Source: Sorangium cellulosum
GTDB taxonomy: Bacteria; Myxococcota_A; Polyangia; Polyangiales; Polyangiaceae
Length of the DNA: 64,000 bases
NCBI RefSeq assembly: GCF_002950945.1
Contig: NZ_CP012673.1
Coordinates: forward strand, 5,703,001 to 5,767,000
Reading direction: 5' to 3'
How positions within the stretch are numbered: position 1 is the stretch's first letter; each line of letters starts with the position of its first letter. Position numbers and translations under genes: made by a program. Below the pieces are notes generated by a model. The model was not told where the DNA came from. It searched no databases and was given only the letters and a program-made list of their open reading frames with translations. Positions 25,604 through 35,122 of this stretch are shown piece by piece.

Positions 25604-26773
25604 TCAGGGCGAGAAGACCACCCGCATGCAGTTCTCTTCCTTCTCCTTGAACAGCTTGTACCCGCGCGGCCCCTCCTCGAGGCTGAGCCGGTGGGTCAGG
25701 AGGTAGGACGGGTCGATCTGGCCCTGCGACATCAGCTCGAACAGCCTCGGGACGTACCGTTGCCCGTGCTGCTGGCCCGACCGGATCGTGAGCGCCTTGT
25801 TCATCAACGTGCCCATCGGGAACTTGTCGACCGCCCCGACGTAGACGCCCATGACCGACACCGTGCCGCCCTTGCGGCACGCGTGGATGGCCTGCCGCAG
25901 CACCGTGGGGCGGTCGGTCTCGAGCCGGAGCCGCTGCTTCATCCGGTCGTACACGTCCGTGAGGCCCGTCGTGTCGGCCTCCATGCCCACGGCGTCGATG
26001 CACGCGTCCGGGCCGCGCCCGGCCGTCATCTCCCGCAGCGACTCGAGGACCTCGACCTCCTCGTAGTTGAGCACCTCGGCGCCCGCCTTCTCCCGGGCGA
26101 GGCGCAGCCGCTCGGGGTAGCGGTCGATCGCGATGACCCGCGACGCGCCGAGGATGTAGGCGCTCCGGATCGCCATCTGGCCGACGCCGCCGCAGCCCCA
26201 CACCGCCACCACGTCGCCGGGCTTGATGTTGCAGAGATCAGCGCCCATGAAGCCCGTGGGGAGCGCGTCCGACGCAAACACCGCGCTCTCGTCCGGGATC
26301 CCCTCCGGGACCTTGAACGCGTTGTAGTCCGCGAACGGGACACGCACGTAGTCGGCGTGGCTGCCGGGGTAGCCGCCCGTCAGGTGCGAATAGCCGAAGA
26401 CCCCCGCGATGGTGTCGCCGAGCAGCATGTCCATCCTCGCGTGGTTCGGGTTCGAGTTGTCGCAGAGCGACCAGAGATCGCGCTTGCAGTAGTCGCAGTG
26501 GCCGCAGCCGATCAGGGAGCAGACGATCACCCGGTCGCCTCGCGACAGGCGCTTCACCTCGGCCCCGGTCTCCACGATCTCCCCGAGGAACTCGTGCCCG
26601 AGGATGTCCCCCCGGTGCATCGTCGGCACATAACCGCCGATGAGGTGCAGATCGGAGCCGCACACGGACGACATCTTCACCCGGACGATGGCGTCGTTCG
26701 GGCGCAGGATCTTGGGATCATCCACCGTCTCGACCCGCAGGTCGTTGACACCATGATAACAGATCGCGCGCAT
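25604..26773 (-). CDS. Zinc-dependent alcohol dehydrogenase (formaldehyde dehydrogenase-like MDR)
   Basis: This 389-residue medium-chain dehydrogenase has the catalytic zinc ligands Cys38, His60 and Glu61 (VCGSDLH, GHEFLGE). It has the structural zinc cysteines 90, 93, 96 and 104 (CGHCDYCKRDLWSLC) and an NAD-binding VWGCGGVGQMAIRSA motif. The insert-rich length and HCDYCKRDLWSLCDNSNPN match the glutathione-independent formaldehyde/threonine-type branch. The start has GGTGAGGGAGAG upstream. The SRPBCC gene ends 7 bp in front of this start on the same strand, so the two form an operon. The substrate is unknown; an aldehyde/alcohol detoxification role is likely. Confidence 0.92.
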   Translation of the reverse strand: MRAICYHGVNDLRVETVDDPKILRPNDAIVRVKMSSVCGSDLHLIGGYVPTMHRGDILGHEFLGEIVETGAEVKRLSRGDRVIVCSLIGCGHCDYCKRDLWSLCDNSNPNHARMDMLLGDTIAGVFGYSHLTGGYPGSHADYVRVPFADYNAFKVPEGIPDESAVFASDALPTGFMGADLCNIKPGDVVAVWGCGGVGQMAIRSAYILGASRVIAIDRYPERLRLAREKAGAEVLNYEEVEVLESLREMTAGRGPDACIDAVGMEADTTGLTDVYDRMKQRLRLETDRPTVLRQAIHACRKGGTVSVMGVYVGAVDKFPMGTLMNKALTIRSGQQHGQRYVPRLFELMSQGQIDPSYLLTHRLSLEEGPRGYKLFKEKEENCMRVVFSP

Positions 26774-26780
26774 CTCTCCC

Positions 26781-27578
26781 TCACCTCCACGTTCGCCGGC
26801 CGTGCGGCCCTTCTGCGGTCGCCGTCTCGCCCGTCTCCAGGAGCTGCCGCAGCCGCCTGAGGTCGCCGCGCGGCATCACCGCGGGCCCTCCGCCGCGGAG
26901 CGTCGTCGCGATGTGGCCGAGCAGGCCGCCCACGGACTCGGTCTGGAGGACCAGCGCCACCTCGGTGCCGCGCCCGAGCGGCGCGGTCGCCAGCGTCACC
27001 TCGCCCGAGGGCGCGCCGCGCCCGGGCGCGATCGCGCGCCAGACGATCTTGCGGTTCTCGACGTCCTCGGCGATCGCGACGTCCTGCTCGATCGTGCTAC
27101 CGCGGGGCCCCTTGAGGACGAACCGATAACGCCCGTCGCCGAGATCGTGGACGGCCTTCAGCTCATCCATGAACCGGGGTAGGTTCGAGAGGTTGCGCAG
27201 GAAAAGATAGACCTCCTCCAGCGGCCTGCTGATCGTGATGCTCCGCTGGGTCCGGCTCATGACCCGCTCCCCGCGGAAGACCGCGGAGAGCCCCGTGGCC
27301 TTCCGCGCGGCCGAGGCGCGCTCCTCCACCACGTGCGCCGTGTCGACGCCGAGCGTGCGGTACAGCTGGCAGTTGCCGGTCGCGCCCCGGGCGACGAGCG
27401 CTCCGCCCAGGGCGGCGAGCGCGAACCCTGGGAGGCTGCGCCGGCCGAGCCCGTAGAGGAGCAGCGCGCCGCCGCCGACGGCAGAGAACACCCGTTCCTT
27501 GCCGGCGACGTTCACCTTGCGACGAAAGACTTGCTCAGGAAGGGGATACAGCGGTTCATCGATCAGGCTGGTGCTCAT
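26781..27578 (-). CDS. SRPBCC-family protein with N-terminal YgaP/DUF2892-like membrane domain
   Basis: The 265-residue protein has two parts. Residues about 25-80 form two membrane hairpin helices (FSAVGGGALLLYGLGRRSLPGFALAAL then GALVARGATGNCQLYRTLGV), typical of the DUF2892/YgaP membrane unit. Residues about 105-245 form an SRPBCC (START-like polyketide cyclase/dehydrase) domain, starting RTQRSITISRPLEEVYLFLRNLSNLPRFM. The combination is common in proteobacteria and lies upstream of zinc alcohol dehydrogenases, as here. Lipid or hydrophobic ligand binding at the membrane is the family expectation. GGGAGA precedes the ATG. Confidence 0.85.
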   Translation of the reverse strand: MSTSLIDEPLYPLPEQVFRRKVNVAGKERVFSAVGGGALLLYGLGRRSLPGFALAALGGALVARGATGNCQLYRTLGVDTAHVVEERASAARKATGLSAVFRGERVMSRTQRSITISRPLEEVYLFLRNLSNLPRFMDELKAVHDLGDGRYRFVLKGPRGSTIEQDVAIAEDVENRKIVWRAIAPGRGAPSGEVTLATAPLGRGTEVALVLQTESVGGLLGHIATTLRGGGPAVMPRGDLRRLRQLLETGETATAEGPHGRRTWR

Positions 27579-27804
27579 CGTGTCTCCCGCGACTGTAGGT
27601 CGAGGAGAGCTTCCCTGATCAAGGCCGGCCGGAACCTTAGGTAGGAACGGAAAGGTGGGTAGGGTGATCCCTACTTATCGCAGTCTGCATCGGTGTAGAG
27701 CGCCTAGGGCAGCTGCGTAGGCGTGCGCCCCGCGAGGGCGCCGGACAGCCGCGTCCGCCAACAATCTCCTGTCGTTCGCCGGGCGATGGCAGACCCGCGG
27801 GGCG

Positions 27805-28794
27805 CTAGGGCGCCCGGCGAGGCGCCTCGTCGAGCGCCGGCCGGCGCCGCTGCGCGAAGGCGTCGCGCAGGCCCTCCTGCAGGTTCGCGAACCTCGCGAC
27901 CCCCTCGAAGTCGAGGCCGAGATCGACGAGCGTACGCGCCGCCCTCGCGGAGAGCCCCACGATGACGCACCGGGCGCCCAGGAGCGCGGCAGCGCGCGCC
28001 GCGGCGCTCAGGTGCGACGCCGCGTCCTGATCCATGTCCGGCACCCCGGTCACGTCGAGCAGGACCTGCTCGGCGCTCGTGTCGGCGATCGCCCGGAGGA
28101 GGGTGTCCAGCATACGTGCCGCGCGGTCGCCGTCGATGCGCCCGATCAGCGGCAGCGCCAGGACGCCGTCCCAGAGCCGCAGCACCGGCGTGGAGAGCTC
28201 GGCGATGGCGCGCTGCTGCTCGTCGATCAACCGGAGCTTCTGCTCGAGCTCCGCCGTCCGCTCGGCGACGGCGGCCGCAAGCTGCTCGCTCTGGCGGCGG
28301 AGCTCCTCCTCCGACTGCTTGAGCTCGCCGACATCCATGTGGAGCATGAAGGCCTCGCAGACCTCTCCCTCGGCGCCGATGACCGGGTGCAGCGCCCCGG
28401 CGACCCAGCGAGACGTGCCGCGCTGGATCGTGTCGGTCTCGCCCGGATCGTAACGTATCGTCGGGAGCTGCACGGGCTCGCCGCAGCGGAACCCCCGCTC
28501 CAGCCGGTCCATGAAGCCGTTCGCCACGAGCTGCTGGTCCTCGAGCAACAGGTATCCGGTCAGATCCTCCACGCGCAGCCGCCAGATCCGCTCGAAGCCC
28601 GCGTTCACCTCGACGGTTCGGCTCTGCGGATCGAGGACTTGAATGCTGACGATCCCTGCGTCGAAGAGCGAGCGGAAGCGGCGCGCCGGCACCTCGAGCT
28701 CCGCCACGCGACGCCGGAGCGCCTCGTTCTCGCGCCTCAGCTCCTCGACGAGCGCGCGGTCGCTGTTCTCTCGCTGGCCTTCGGTGGACTCCAT
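27805..28794 (-). CDS. PAS-STAS domain regulator (RsbR-like)
   Basis: ATG 28794 follows a GGGAGGG site. The 329-residue protein has an N-terminal coiled coil (VEELRRENEALRRRVAELE), a PAS/PAC domain (about 38-158: FRSLFDAGIVSIQVLD to AFMLHMDVGELKQ), a second coiled coil (about 158-198) and a C-terminal STAS domain (about 200-315). The STAS domain has ALPLIGRIDGDRAARM, VLLDVTGVPDMDQDAA and ARCVIVGLSARAA. The order matches RsbR-type stressosome proteins and related methylaccepting-like regulators in myxobacteria. No kinase or phosphatase partner is intact next to it. In STAS the usual phospho-Ser/Thr region reads TGVPDMDQDA, so the position normally phosphorylated is Asp-Met-Asp instead of Asp-Ser/Thr. 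Confidence 0.85.
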   Translation of the reverse strand: MESTEGQRENSDRALVEELRRENEALRRRVAELEVPARRFRSLFDAGIVSIQVLDPQSRTVEVNAGFERIWRLRVEDLTGYLLLEDQQLVANGFMDRLERGFRCGEPVQLPTIRYDPGETDTIQRGTSRWVAGALHPVIGAEGEVCEAFMLHMDVGELKQSEEELRRQSEQLAAAVAERTAELEQKLRLIDEQQRAIAELSTPVLRLWDGVLALPLIGRIDGDRAARMLDTLLRAIADTSAEQVLLDVTGVPDMDQDAASHLSAAARAAALLGARCVIVGLSARAARTLVDLGLDFEGVARFANLQEGLRDAFAQRRRPALDEAPRRAP

Positions 28795-28873
28795 GGATCG
28801 CTGACCCTCCCTTGCCCGGTGCTTCCTGCGCTCCGCGCTCGTCCCGGCCCCACGTTCCCTGTAGGATCCCGCT

Positions 28874-29247
28874 GTGTCGGCCGAGGGAGCGCCCGCCAAC
28901 GCGGGAGACGTTATCGCGGATCGCTTCGCGATCGAGGCGAAGGTCGCCTCCGGCGGCATGAGCGTCGTGTACCGCGCCCTGGATTTGCGCTCCAGACTAC
29001 CGGTTGCGCTGAAATTCCTCGATCGGCAGGGCGACCGCTTCCAGCGCGAGGCCGCCGTGCTCGCCCGCCATCGTGGGCTACGTCGCGCACGGCGTCTACG
29101 CGACGCTGGACGACGCGGCGCGGGCCGAGGAGATGCTGCCGCGGGCGATCGCGGCGTGCGAGCGCACGACCACAATGGGAGTTCTCTCCCGGCGACGGGA
29201 CCACGCTCCGGCGCTCGGCACGCGGATTCGCGTGGTACGATCCGGCC
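28874..29247 (+). pseudogene. Remnant of a Ser/Thr protein kinase gene
   Basis: Codons from 28874 encode a eukaryotic-type kinase N-lobe: DRFAIEAKVASGGMSVVYRA (glycine loop) and VALKFLD (ATP-binding Lys), then REAAVLAR. There the frame breaks. A neighbouring frame supplies IVGYVAHGVYATLDDAARAEEMLPRAI, beginning with the next expected kinase motif (usually 'HPAIVxYVAHG'). The catalytic loop and everything after it are missing, and the segment leads directly into the M19 gene. It looks like a decayed kinase with a frameshift and a large deletion. It has an ATG but should not make an active kinase. Confidence 0.65.
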
Positions 29248-30765
29248 GTGCGTACGTCGTTGTCTCACGCGCTCCTCGCCGCCGCAGCGCTCGCGGCCTG
29301 CGCTCCTCCTGCGCCTCCGGAGATGCCTTCCTGGCCCGAGCCGGACGCCGTCGCGCCCGACGCCGCGGAGAGCGCCGCGGGCCCGGAGAGCCCGGAGCAG
29401 CGGGCCGCGCGGCTCCAGGCGGAGGCCATCCTCGTCGACGGCCACAGCGACATTCCCTCGGTGGTCCTCGGCGGCTCGCTCGATCTCGCCGACCCGGGCC
29501 GCGAGCCCACGCCCACCGAGCTCGCCAGGATGAAGGCGGCGGGCATCACCGGCGAGTTCTTCTCGATCCACGTCGGCACGTCGTCCTGGCAGAAGCCCAC
29601 GCCGCTCGGCGGCGGCGCCGCGCGCCGCGCGCTCGATCTCGTCGACGCGACCCACCGGCAGATCGAGCGCCGCGGCGGGGCGTTCCTGCTCGTCAGGCGC
29701 GCCGTCGACGTGCGCCGCGCCAAGCGCGAGGGCAGGATCGCCGCGATCATGGGCATCGAGGGGGGACACGCCATCGAGAACTCCCTGTCTGCGCTGCGCG
29801 CCTTCTACCGCCTCGGCGTCCGCTACATGACGCTCACGCACACGACCACGAACGACTGGGCGGACTCGGCGGGGGGAGCCCTGGAGCCCGGGATCCTCCG
29901 CCACCGCGGGCTCGCGCCCTTCGGGGAAGAGGTGGTCCGTGAGATGCAACGGATCGGCATGATCGTCGACGTCTCGCACGCGTCGGACAGCACGATGCGG
30001 GCCGTGATGAAGGTGGCGAAGGCGCCGGTCATCGCCTCTTCCTCGATCCGCGCGGCGGCCCAGCAGCGCCGCGATCTGGACGACTCCCTGCTGCACGCGC
30101 TCGCGGAGAACGGCGGCGTCGCGATGGTGAACGTCTGGGCGCTCTTCCTGGACGAGGCCTATGCGGAGCAGTCCGAGCGCTTCCTGCAAAAGCACGGGGC
30201 GCGCCTCCGGGAGCTCGGCGAGAAATACCAGGGCGACCCGCGGGGGCTCCGCGAGGAGATCGACGCGCTGAGGGCCCAGGAAGGGCCGATCAAGCCGCCG
30301 CCGCTCTCGCGGATCGCGGATCACATCGATCGGGTGGTGAAGGTGGCCGGGGTCGATCACGTCGGCATCGGCTCCAGCTTCGGCGGCGTCGACGTGCGCG
30401 AGGAGGGGCTCGCCGCCATCGAGGGGCTCCCGAACATCACGCTGGAGCTCGTGCGGCGCGGCTACTCGGACGAGGACATCCGGAAGCTCCTCGGCGGAAA
30501 CTTCCTGCGGGTCTTCGAGCAGGTCGAGGCCCACGCGGCCTCGACGGAGACCGTGCTCTCCGGGGACGGCAGCACGCGGCAGCTCACCGCGGCCGAGCTC
30601 CCCGCGCCCCCGGAGCCGCCGCCCGCGCCGCAGCGGCCCTGGCAGCCGCCGCCCCCGGAGCAGCGGCCCATCCTGCCAGCGCCGCTCCCCCCGGCGCCGA
30701 GGCCGCCCCCGACGCCGGCGCAGGGCGGCGCGCCCCCGGCTGTGGACCTCCGCCTGGAGCGATAG
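29248..30765 (+). CDS. Membrane dipeptidase (peptidase M19)-like lipoprotein lacking one zinc ligand
   Basis: GTG 29248 opens a lipoprotein signal (AAALAAC, Cys18). The mature protein of about 490 residues has M19 motifs: VDGHSDIP (His66, Asp68), MGIEGGHA (Glu171), YMTLTHTTTNDWAD, IVDVSHAS (His244) and HIDRVVKVAGVDHVGIGSSFGGV. The usual 'PVIASHS' motif is PVIASSSIR, so the expected zinc-ligand His is Ser265. The enzyme would normally hydrolyse dipeptides with a dizinc centre; this copy may be inactive or have altered metal use. The C-terminus is Pro-rich (about 60 residues). No operon partner is clear. Confidence 0.85.
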   Translation: MRTSLSHALLAAAALAACAPPAPPEMPSWPEPDAVAPDAAESAAGPESPEQRAARLQAEAILVDGHSDIPSVVLGGSLDLADPGREPTPTELARMKAAGITGEFFSIHVGTSSWQKPTPLGGGAARRALDLVDATHRQIERRGGAFLLVRRAVDVRRAKREGRIAAIMGIEGGHAIENSLSALRAFYRLGVRYMTLTHTTTNDWADSAGGALEPGILRHRGLAPFGEEVVREMQRIGMIVDVSHASDSTMRAVMKVAKAPVIASSSIRAAAQQRRDLDDSLLHALAENGGVAMVNVWALFLDEAYAEQSERFLQKHGARLRELGEKYQGDPRGLREEIDALRAQEGPIKPPPLSRIADHIDRVVKVAGVDHVGIGSSFGGVDVREEGLAAIEGLPNITLELVRRGYSDEDIRKLLGGNFLRVFEQVEAHAASTETVLSGDGSTRQLTAAELPAPPEPPPAPQRPWQPPPPEQRPILPAPLPPAPRPPPTPAQGGAPPAVDLRLER

Positions 30766-31111
30766 CCGCTCTCACGCGCTCGCCTCGCGCCTCGCGCCGT
30801 CCCTCGCGCCGCGCGCCGTCCACCAATACCAGGCGGAACATCGCCCCTCATGTGCGGGGCGCAGCGCGTCCATCCCCTGTGGCCTTGTCCATGAAATCCA
30901 TGTTGCAACAGGGCAGCCGTCGACACGAACGGCGCGCAGCGCCTGCGAGCGCGAGGAGCGTTGTGTCGTCGACGCCCGCCGCCGTTCGACGATCCATCCA
31001 TGAGAGGTTCACCTGATGAGATGATCATGGACTCTCTCACCTGTCCGGCAAGACAGGGATACATCACCTTCGGGTTAGCAGCTTGTTGCGAAGACTCCGA
31101 AAGGCCTTGCC
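30766..31111. other. 346-bp gap without a gene
   Basis: No supported gene is seen on either strand. The right part (from about 31000) has lower GC content and probably carries the promoter of the diheme cytochrome gene. Confidence 0.5.
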
Positions 31112-32521
31112 ATGACGACATATCTCACCGCGTTGTGTGTGCTTGTTGGAGCGACGGTTCCGCTCGGTCTGGCCGCGTTCGCGTGCAGCTCGGTCGACCA
31201 GGACGGGGGCGCCGAGCACGTCGGTCCCTCCGGGGAGGATCTGCTCGGCCACGCCCGGTTCAGCGGCTTCGACGCCCTCACGGATCGCAATGCGAGCAGG
31301 ATGCTCGACTGGGGCCGGGAGATCTTCCGGTTCGACACCTTCGGGGATGAGCGGTTCTGGGGCGGCGAGCTCCGGCTACACGAGGCGATCGCCGCCGTGA
31401 CGCCGGCGCAGGCGCAGGCGCTCGGGCTGAAGGTCGACGCGGACGCGCTCCCGTCGTGGCTCCGGCGCAAGATCGCGCTCGGCCGGATAGACCTCGACGA
31501 TCCCACCGTCACGCTGCGCCTGCTGCAGCTCGACGCCGTCCTCGGGGTGACCGGCTTCTTCGACGACCGCGGAGCGCTGATCTCGATTGGCCTCCAGTGC
31601 GCCTTCTGTCACTCCACCGTCAACGACTCCGTGGCTCCGGGTGTCGGCAAGCGCCTCGACGGCTGGGCCAACCGCGACCTGAACGTCGGCGCCATCATCG
31701 CGTCGGCCCCGGACCTCGATCCGTTCGTCACCCTGCTGCGGGTGGTGGACCCGGACATCACCGAGGAGGACGTGAGGGCGGTCTTCCTCAGCTGGGGGCC
31801 GGGCAAGTTCGACGCGCAGCTGATCCTCGACGGCAAGGCGTTCCAGCCGGACGGGACCTCCGCGGCGACCTTGCTCCCCAACGCCTTCGACATGGCAGGG
31901 TTCAACGAGCACACCTGGACGGGCAACTGGGGCTCGGTGCCCTACTGGAACTCGTACGTCGCCGTGAACTTGCTCCGTGGCGTAGGCAATTTCTTCGATC
32001 CGAGGTTCGACGACGCCGGCAAGTACCCGATCGCGGCGGCCTTCGGGCTCGGGCGCGTGACCGTCGATCCGGAGGAAGATCGCGTCACGCCGAAGCTGCC
32101 GGCGCTGCACTTCTATCAGCTCGCGCTCCCCTCGCCGAAGCCGGAGCCGGGGGTCGATTTCGACGAGGAGGCCGCCGAGCGCGGTCACGATCTGTTCACC
32201 GGCCAGGCTCGCTGCACCCGCTGTCACAACGAGCCGCTCTGGACCGACGCGGGCCGGAACCTGCACACGCCCGAGGAGATGCGGATCGATCCCTTCCAGG
32301 CGAACCGCGCGCCTGGCAATTCGTACAAGACGATGAACCTGGCCGCCCTCTTCATCCGGGAGCGAGGGCTGTTCATGCGGCCGGAGAACAAGGGCCGCTT
32401 CTACCATGACGGTCGCTTCGCGACGCTGCTGGACGTCGTGCAGAGCTATGATGAGCGCTTCGGCCTCGGGCTCACCCCCGAGCAGGAGCGCGACCTCGTG
32501 GAGTACCTGAAGTCGCTCTGA
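31112..32521 (+). CDS. Diheme cytochrome c peroxidase/MauG-family lipoprotein
   Basis: The 469-residue protein has a lipobox (LAAFAC, Cys25) and two heme motifs, CAFCH (163-167) and CTRCH (368-372). The second-heme half is closer to the CCP/MauG family: RGHDLFTGQARCTRCHNEPLWTD, YKTMNLAALFIRERGLFM and GRFYHDGRFATLLDVVQSYDE. The N-terminal heme region carries an unusual insert of about 190 residues between the two motifs. It should reside in the periplasm, using heme to reduce peroxide or oxidise a protein substrate. No methylamine or other partner genes are adjacent. The TIGR03805/03806-like pair lies about 5.5 kb away on the same strand. Confidence 0.88.
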   Translation: MTTYLTALCVLVGATVPLGLAAFACSSVDQDGGAEHVGPSGEDLLGHARFSGFDALTDRNASRMLDWGREIFRFDTFGDERFWGGELRLHEAIAAVTPAQAQALGLKVDADALPSWLRRKIALGRIDLDDPTVTLRLLQLDAVLGVTGFFDDRGALISIGLQCAFCHSTVNDSVAPGVGKRLDGWANRDLNVGAIIASAPDLDPFVTLLRVVDPDITEEDVRAVFLSWGPGKFDAQLILDGKAFQPDGTSAATLLPNAFDMAGFNEHTWTGNWGSVPYWNSYVAVNLLRGVGNFFDPRFDDAGKYPIAAAFGLGRVTVDPEEDRVTPKLPALHFYQLALPSPKPEPGVDFDEEAAERGHDLFTGQARCTRCHNEPLWTDAGRNLHTPEEMRIDPFQANRAPGNSYKTMNLAALFIRERGLFMRPENKGRFYHDGRFATLLDVVQSYDERFGLGLTPEQERDLVEYLKSL

Positions 32522-32588
32522 TCGAGCTCCGCGCGTGCCGGCGCGGGGCGGCGGTCAGGATACCTGGCTGGCTCGATGGCGCGTGGGG

Positions 32589-33467
32589 CTAGACCGTCTC
32601 CGGGCGGTTCAGCACGGCGTTGTAGACGGTCGCCGGCACACGCAGGCGCTCGTCCCCCTCGTAGAGCGCGCGCAGATCGGCGAACGTGGCGTCGGGCGTG
32701 TGGGTGAGCGCGGCGAGGCGGTCGAACAGCGCGAGGTGGTCGTCCTTCAGCGGCTCGTCGGGGCCGACCATGGCGCCCCAGTCGTCCCAGGGCAACATCT
32801 CCATGTTGTTGAGCGCCGCGACGTCGCGCACGAGGTTGCCGGCGATGAACCAGGATCCGAACATGTCGAAGATGCCGAAGGTCGACGGATCGGCCTCGCC
32901 GGCGCGGCACTGCGCCCAGGCGTCGCCCGCGATCAAGAAGCGATCGCGCGGCACGTCGAGCGGGTCGAAATCCAGCTTCAGCGCCGCCCGCTGGACGTCG
33001 TCGATCTGCGCGTCGACGAGGATCCAGCGCGCTTGCTCGGCGTTCCAGTACTCGCAGACCCAGTGATCGAGGCGGAGATCGGGCATGAAATAGGCGCCGA
33101 AGCCGCAGCGGGCCCGGGCCGGAACCCCCTTGGCGCGCAGCAGGGCGGCGAGCAGCACGGTGAAGTGACGGCAGATGCCGACGAGGCGCGCGCCGGGCGG
33201 CCGGGCGGCGGAGAGCGGCTGATGGTCGTGCGTGAAGAGGCGGTCCAGCATCTGCCCTGTCGGACGGATGTGGGACTCGCCGAGGCGCTCGTCCGAGAGC
33301 GTCACGCCGTACTTGGACGCCCAGTGCTGGTGCAGCAGCACGCCTTGCACGATCCGGGCGAGCGCGGCCACGTCGCGCGGCAGGTCCTCGAGCGCGCGCG
33401 CGTGCTCGCCGGCGGACGTCATCGCCGCGGGACGTCGATAGAAGTCGAGGATCTGTTGTGTCGTCAT
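32589..33467 (-). CDS. Transglutaminase-like superfamily protein
   Basis: The 292-residue cytoplasmic protein has a transglutaminase-like papain-fold core. Cys99 lies in GICRHFTVLLAALLRAKGVPAR, His135 in LDHWVCEYW and Asp152 in WILVDAQID, the expected Cys-His-Asp triad and spacing. The rest has no signal peptide or membrane segment. Related bacterial proteins are hydrolases or amidases of unclear substrate. AGGAAGG precedes the ATG by about 12 bases. It is convergent with the diheme cytochrome gene (gap 67 bp). Confidence 0.85.
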   Translation of the reverse strand: MTTQQILDFYRRPAAMTSAGEHARALEDLPRDVAALARIVQGVLLHQHWASKYGVTLSDERLGESHIRPTGQMLDRLFTHDHQPLSAARPPGARLVGICRHFTVLLAALLRAKGVPARARCGFGAYFMPDLRLDHWVCEYWNAEQARWILVDAQIDDVQRAALKLDFDPLDVPRDRFLIAGDAWAQCRAGEADPSTFGIFDMFGSWFIAGNLVRDVAALNNMEMLPWDDWGAMVGPDEPLKDDHLALFDRLAALTHTPDATFADLRALYEGDERLRVPATVYNAVLNRPETV

Positions 33468-33697
33468 GCCGTCGTCGCCTTCCTCTCGTGGTGTCGTACG
33501 TCGTCAGGTCAGGCTGAAGGAGGGAGCTGCCCGTGCGCGGCCGCGCGGGGTGAGGTCGAGCTCGCCGTGCGCGCGGGCCGCTCGCCGGCCGCGCGCCCCT
33601 CGTCGAGATCGAGTGGTATCATCGCGGGGCGGCAAACGGAAGGCCACCGCAGCTCCATCGGTGCCTCTCAGCCTTCTTCAGTCTTCTTCAGACTTCT

Positions 33698-35122
33698 TCA
33701 CCCTTCCGGGCAGGTGGGCTCAGGATCAGGGCATGACTGGCCCACGATGAACGGGCGTGTCTGCTCGCAGCCGCTCACGTCCTCGAACGTGTTGCCCGAG
33801 ACGAAATCGGGCCCCGGCGGGCCGGACCACCCCCGGGTGACGCCGTGGCCGGCGATGTGGCGGAACGTCGTTTCCTGGATGAACGCGCTGCCCGGCGGCT
33901 GGCTGAAGATCACGGCGCCGTTCCACGTCGAGAGATCGTTGCACGTGTGCAGGATGCAGCCGCAATCGTAGCCCGCGTACTCGATGACGACGTTCTCGAG
34001 GACGTTCTCCTCGCGCGGGATGCCGCCGAACCAGAGCCCGCCCCAGTCGCCTGGCGCGGGCTCGGGCGCGGCCGAGGTGAAGACGATGGGCTTCTCCTTC
34101 GTGCCGAGCGCGCGGAGGGCGCCGCTCGCCGCGAACTCGCCGGTGAACCGCTCCATCTGCATGAAATTGCCGGGCTCGAAGCGGACGGTGACGCCGGGCT
34201 CGATCGTGAGCGTCGTCAGGGGCGCGCCGTCGCCGCCGGCGCCGATGTTGAAGCGGGCGTCGCGCCAGTCGCCGAAGTGATAGGGCACGCCGCGGTCGCG
34301 CATCGTCGTGTCCTGCTGGAGCCCGGAGCTCTGGTTGGCGCCCTCGTCCTGGATCAGGATCTCGTCCTTCGTGTTGCCGGTGTAACTGCCGGTCGGGATC
34401 GAGCCGATCGCCTGCTCCCCGAGTTCCAGCGGATACGGGTGCTCCTCGCCGCCGCTCTCGGTGATCACGAGGTCCGTCGAGCCCTCGGCGAACGCCGACG
34501 CCCGCAGCAGGAGCACCCCGGCGCCGAGCGACCCGCGCACGGTCACGTGGTCGACGAGGAGCGTTGTCTTCGCCGGGGTCGTGGACTCGCCGTACGTGGA
34601 GATCGTCGCGTTCGCGTGGAAACGGTCCCCGCCGCCCCCCTCCAGGGTCACGTGCCGGAGCGTCGCCTTGCCAGGCCAGGCGACGTGCACGTCGTTCCAG
34701 CGGGCGCCTTCGCTGCCGCGGATCGCGATGGGCTGCGCCTCGGTGCCCTCGGCCTTCAGCTCGGCGCCCTCGCCGATCACCGCGATCCCCGTGTCCTCTT
34801 CGAGCAGCACCTCGGCGCAGGGCTCGATCGTGAGCGTCACGCCGTCGAGGAGGCGGACGGGAAACCCGACGACGTGTGGGCTCCCCTCGGCGGTCCAGGT
34901 CTCGCTTTCGCGCAGGTCTCCCTCATGGACCGTCGGGCCGCCCGACGGCGCGCCGCACCGCGGCTCGCCCGCGCCGCCGTCTCCCCCCGAGCCGCCGTCC
35001 CCCCCTGAGCCGCCACCTCCGCCCGAACCGACCGGGCTTGACGGCGGGTCGCCCGGGTCGCACGCGGCGAGGAACATCACACCCATCGCAGCGATCGAAA
35101 CTACAACGTTGCGCAGAGCCAT
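33698..35122 (-). CDS. Exported lipoprotein with right-handed beta-helix domain
   Basis: ATG 35122 follows AAGGAT. The 474-residue product has a lipobox (MFLAAC), a Gly/Ser/Asp spacer and an extended beta-strand-rich domain. That domain has repeated short turns such as GVTLTIEPCAEVLLEEDTG, ATLRHVTLEGGGG, TTLLVDHVTVRGS and TLTIEPGVTVRFEPG, followed by 'xPIVFTSAAPEPAPGDWGGLWFGG'. Such repeats are typical of right-handed beta-helix surface proteins in Polyangiaceae. The C-terminal region contains a Cys-rich loop (YDCGCILHTCNDL). It probably adheres to or acts on polysaccharide; no catalytic signature is visible. Confidence 0.8.
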   Translation of the reverse strand: MALRNVVVSIAAMGVMFLAACDPGDPPSSPVGSGGGGGSGGDGGSGGDGGAGEPRCGAPSGGPTVHEGDLRESETWTAEGSPHVVGFPVRLLDGVTLTIEPCAEVLLEEDTGIAVIGEGAELKAEGTEAQPIAIRGSEGARWNDVHVAWPGKATLRHVTLEGGGGDRFHANATISTYGESTTPAKTTLLVDHVTVRGSLGAGVLLLRASAFAEGSTDLVITESGGEEHPYPLELGEQAIGSIPTGSYTGNTKDEILIQDEGANQSSGLQQDTTMRDRGVPYHFGDWRDARFNIGAGGDGAPLTTLTIEPGVTVRFEPGNFMQMERFTGEFAASGALRALGTKEKPIVFTSAAPEPAPGDWGGLWFGGIPREENVLENVVIEYAGYDCGCILHTCNDLSTWNGAVIFSQPPGSAFIQETTFRHIAGHGVTRGWSGPPGPDFVSGNTFEDVSGCEQTRPFIVGQSCPDPEPTCPEG

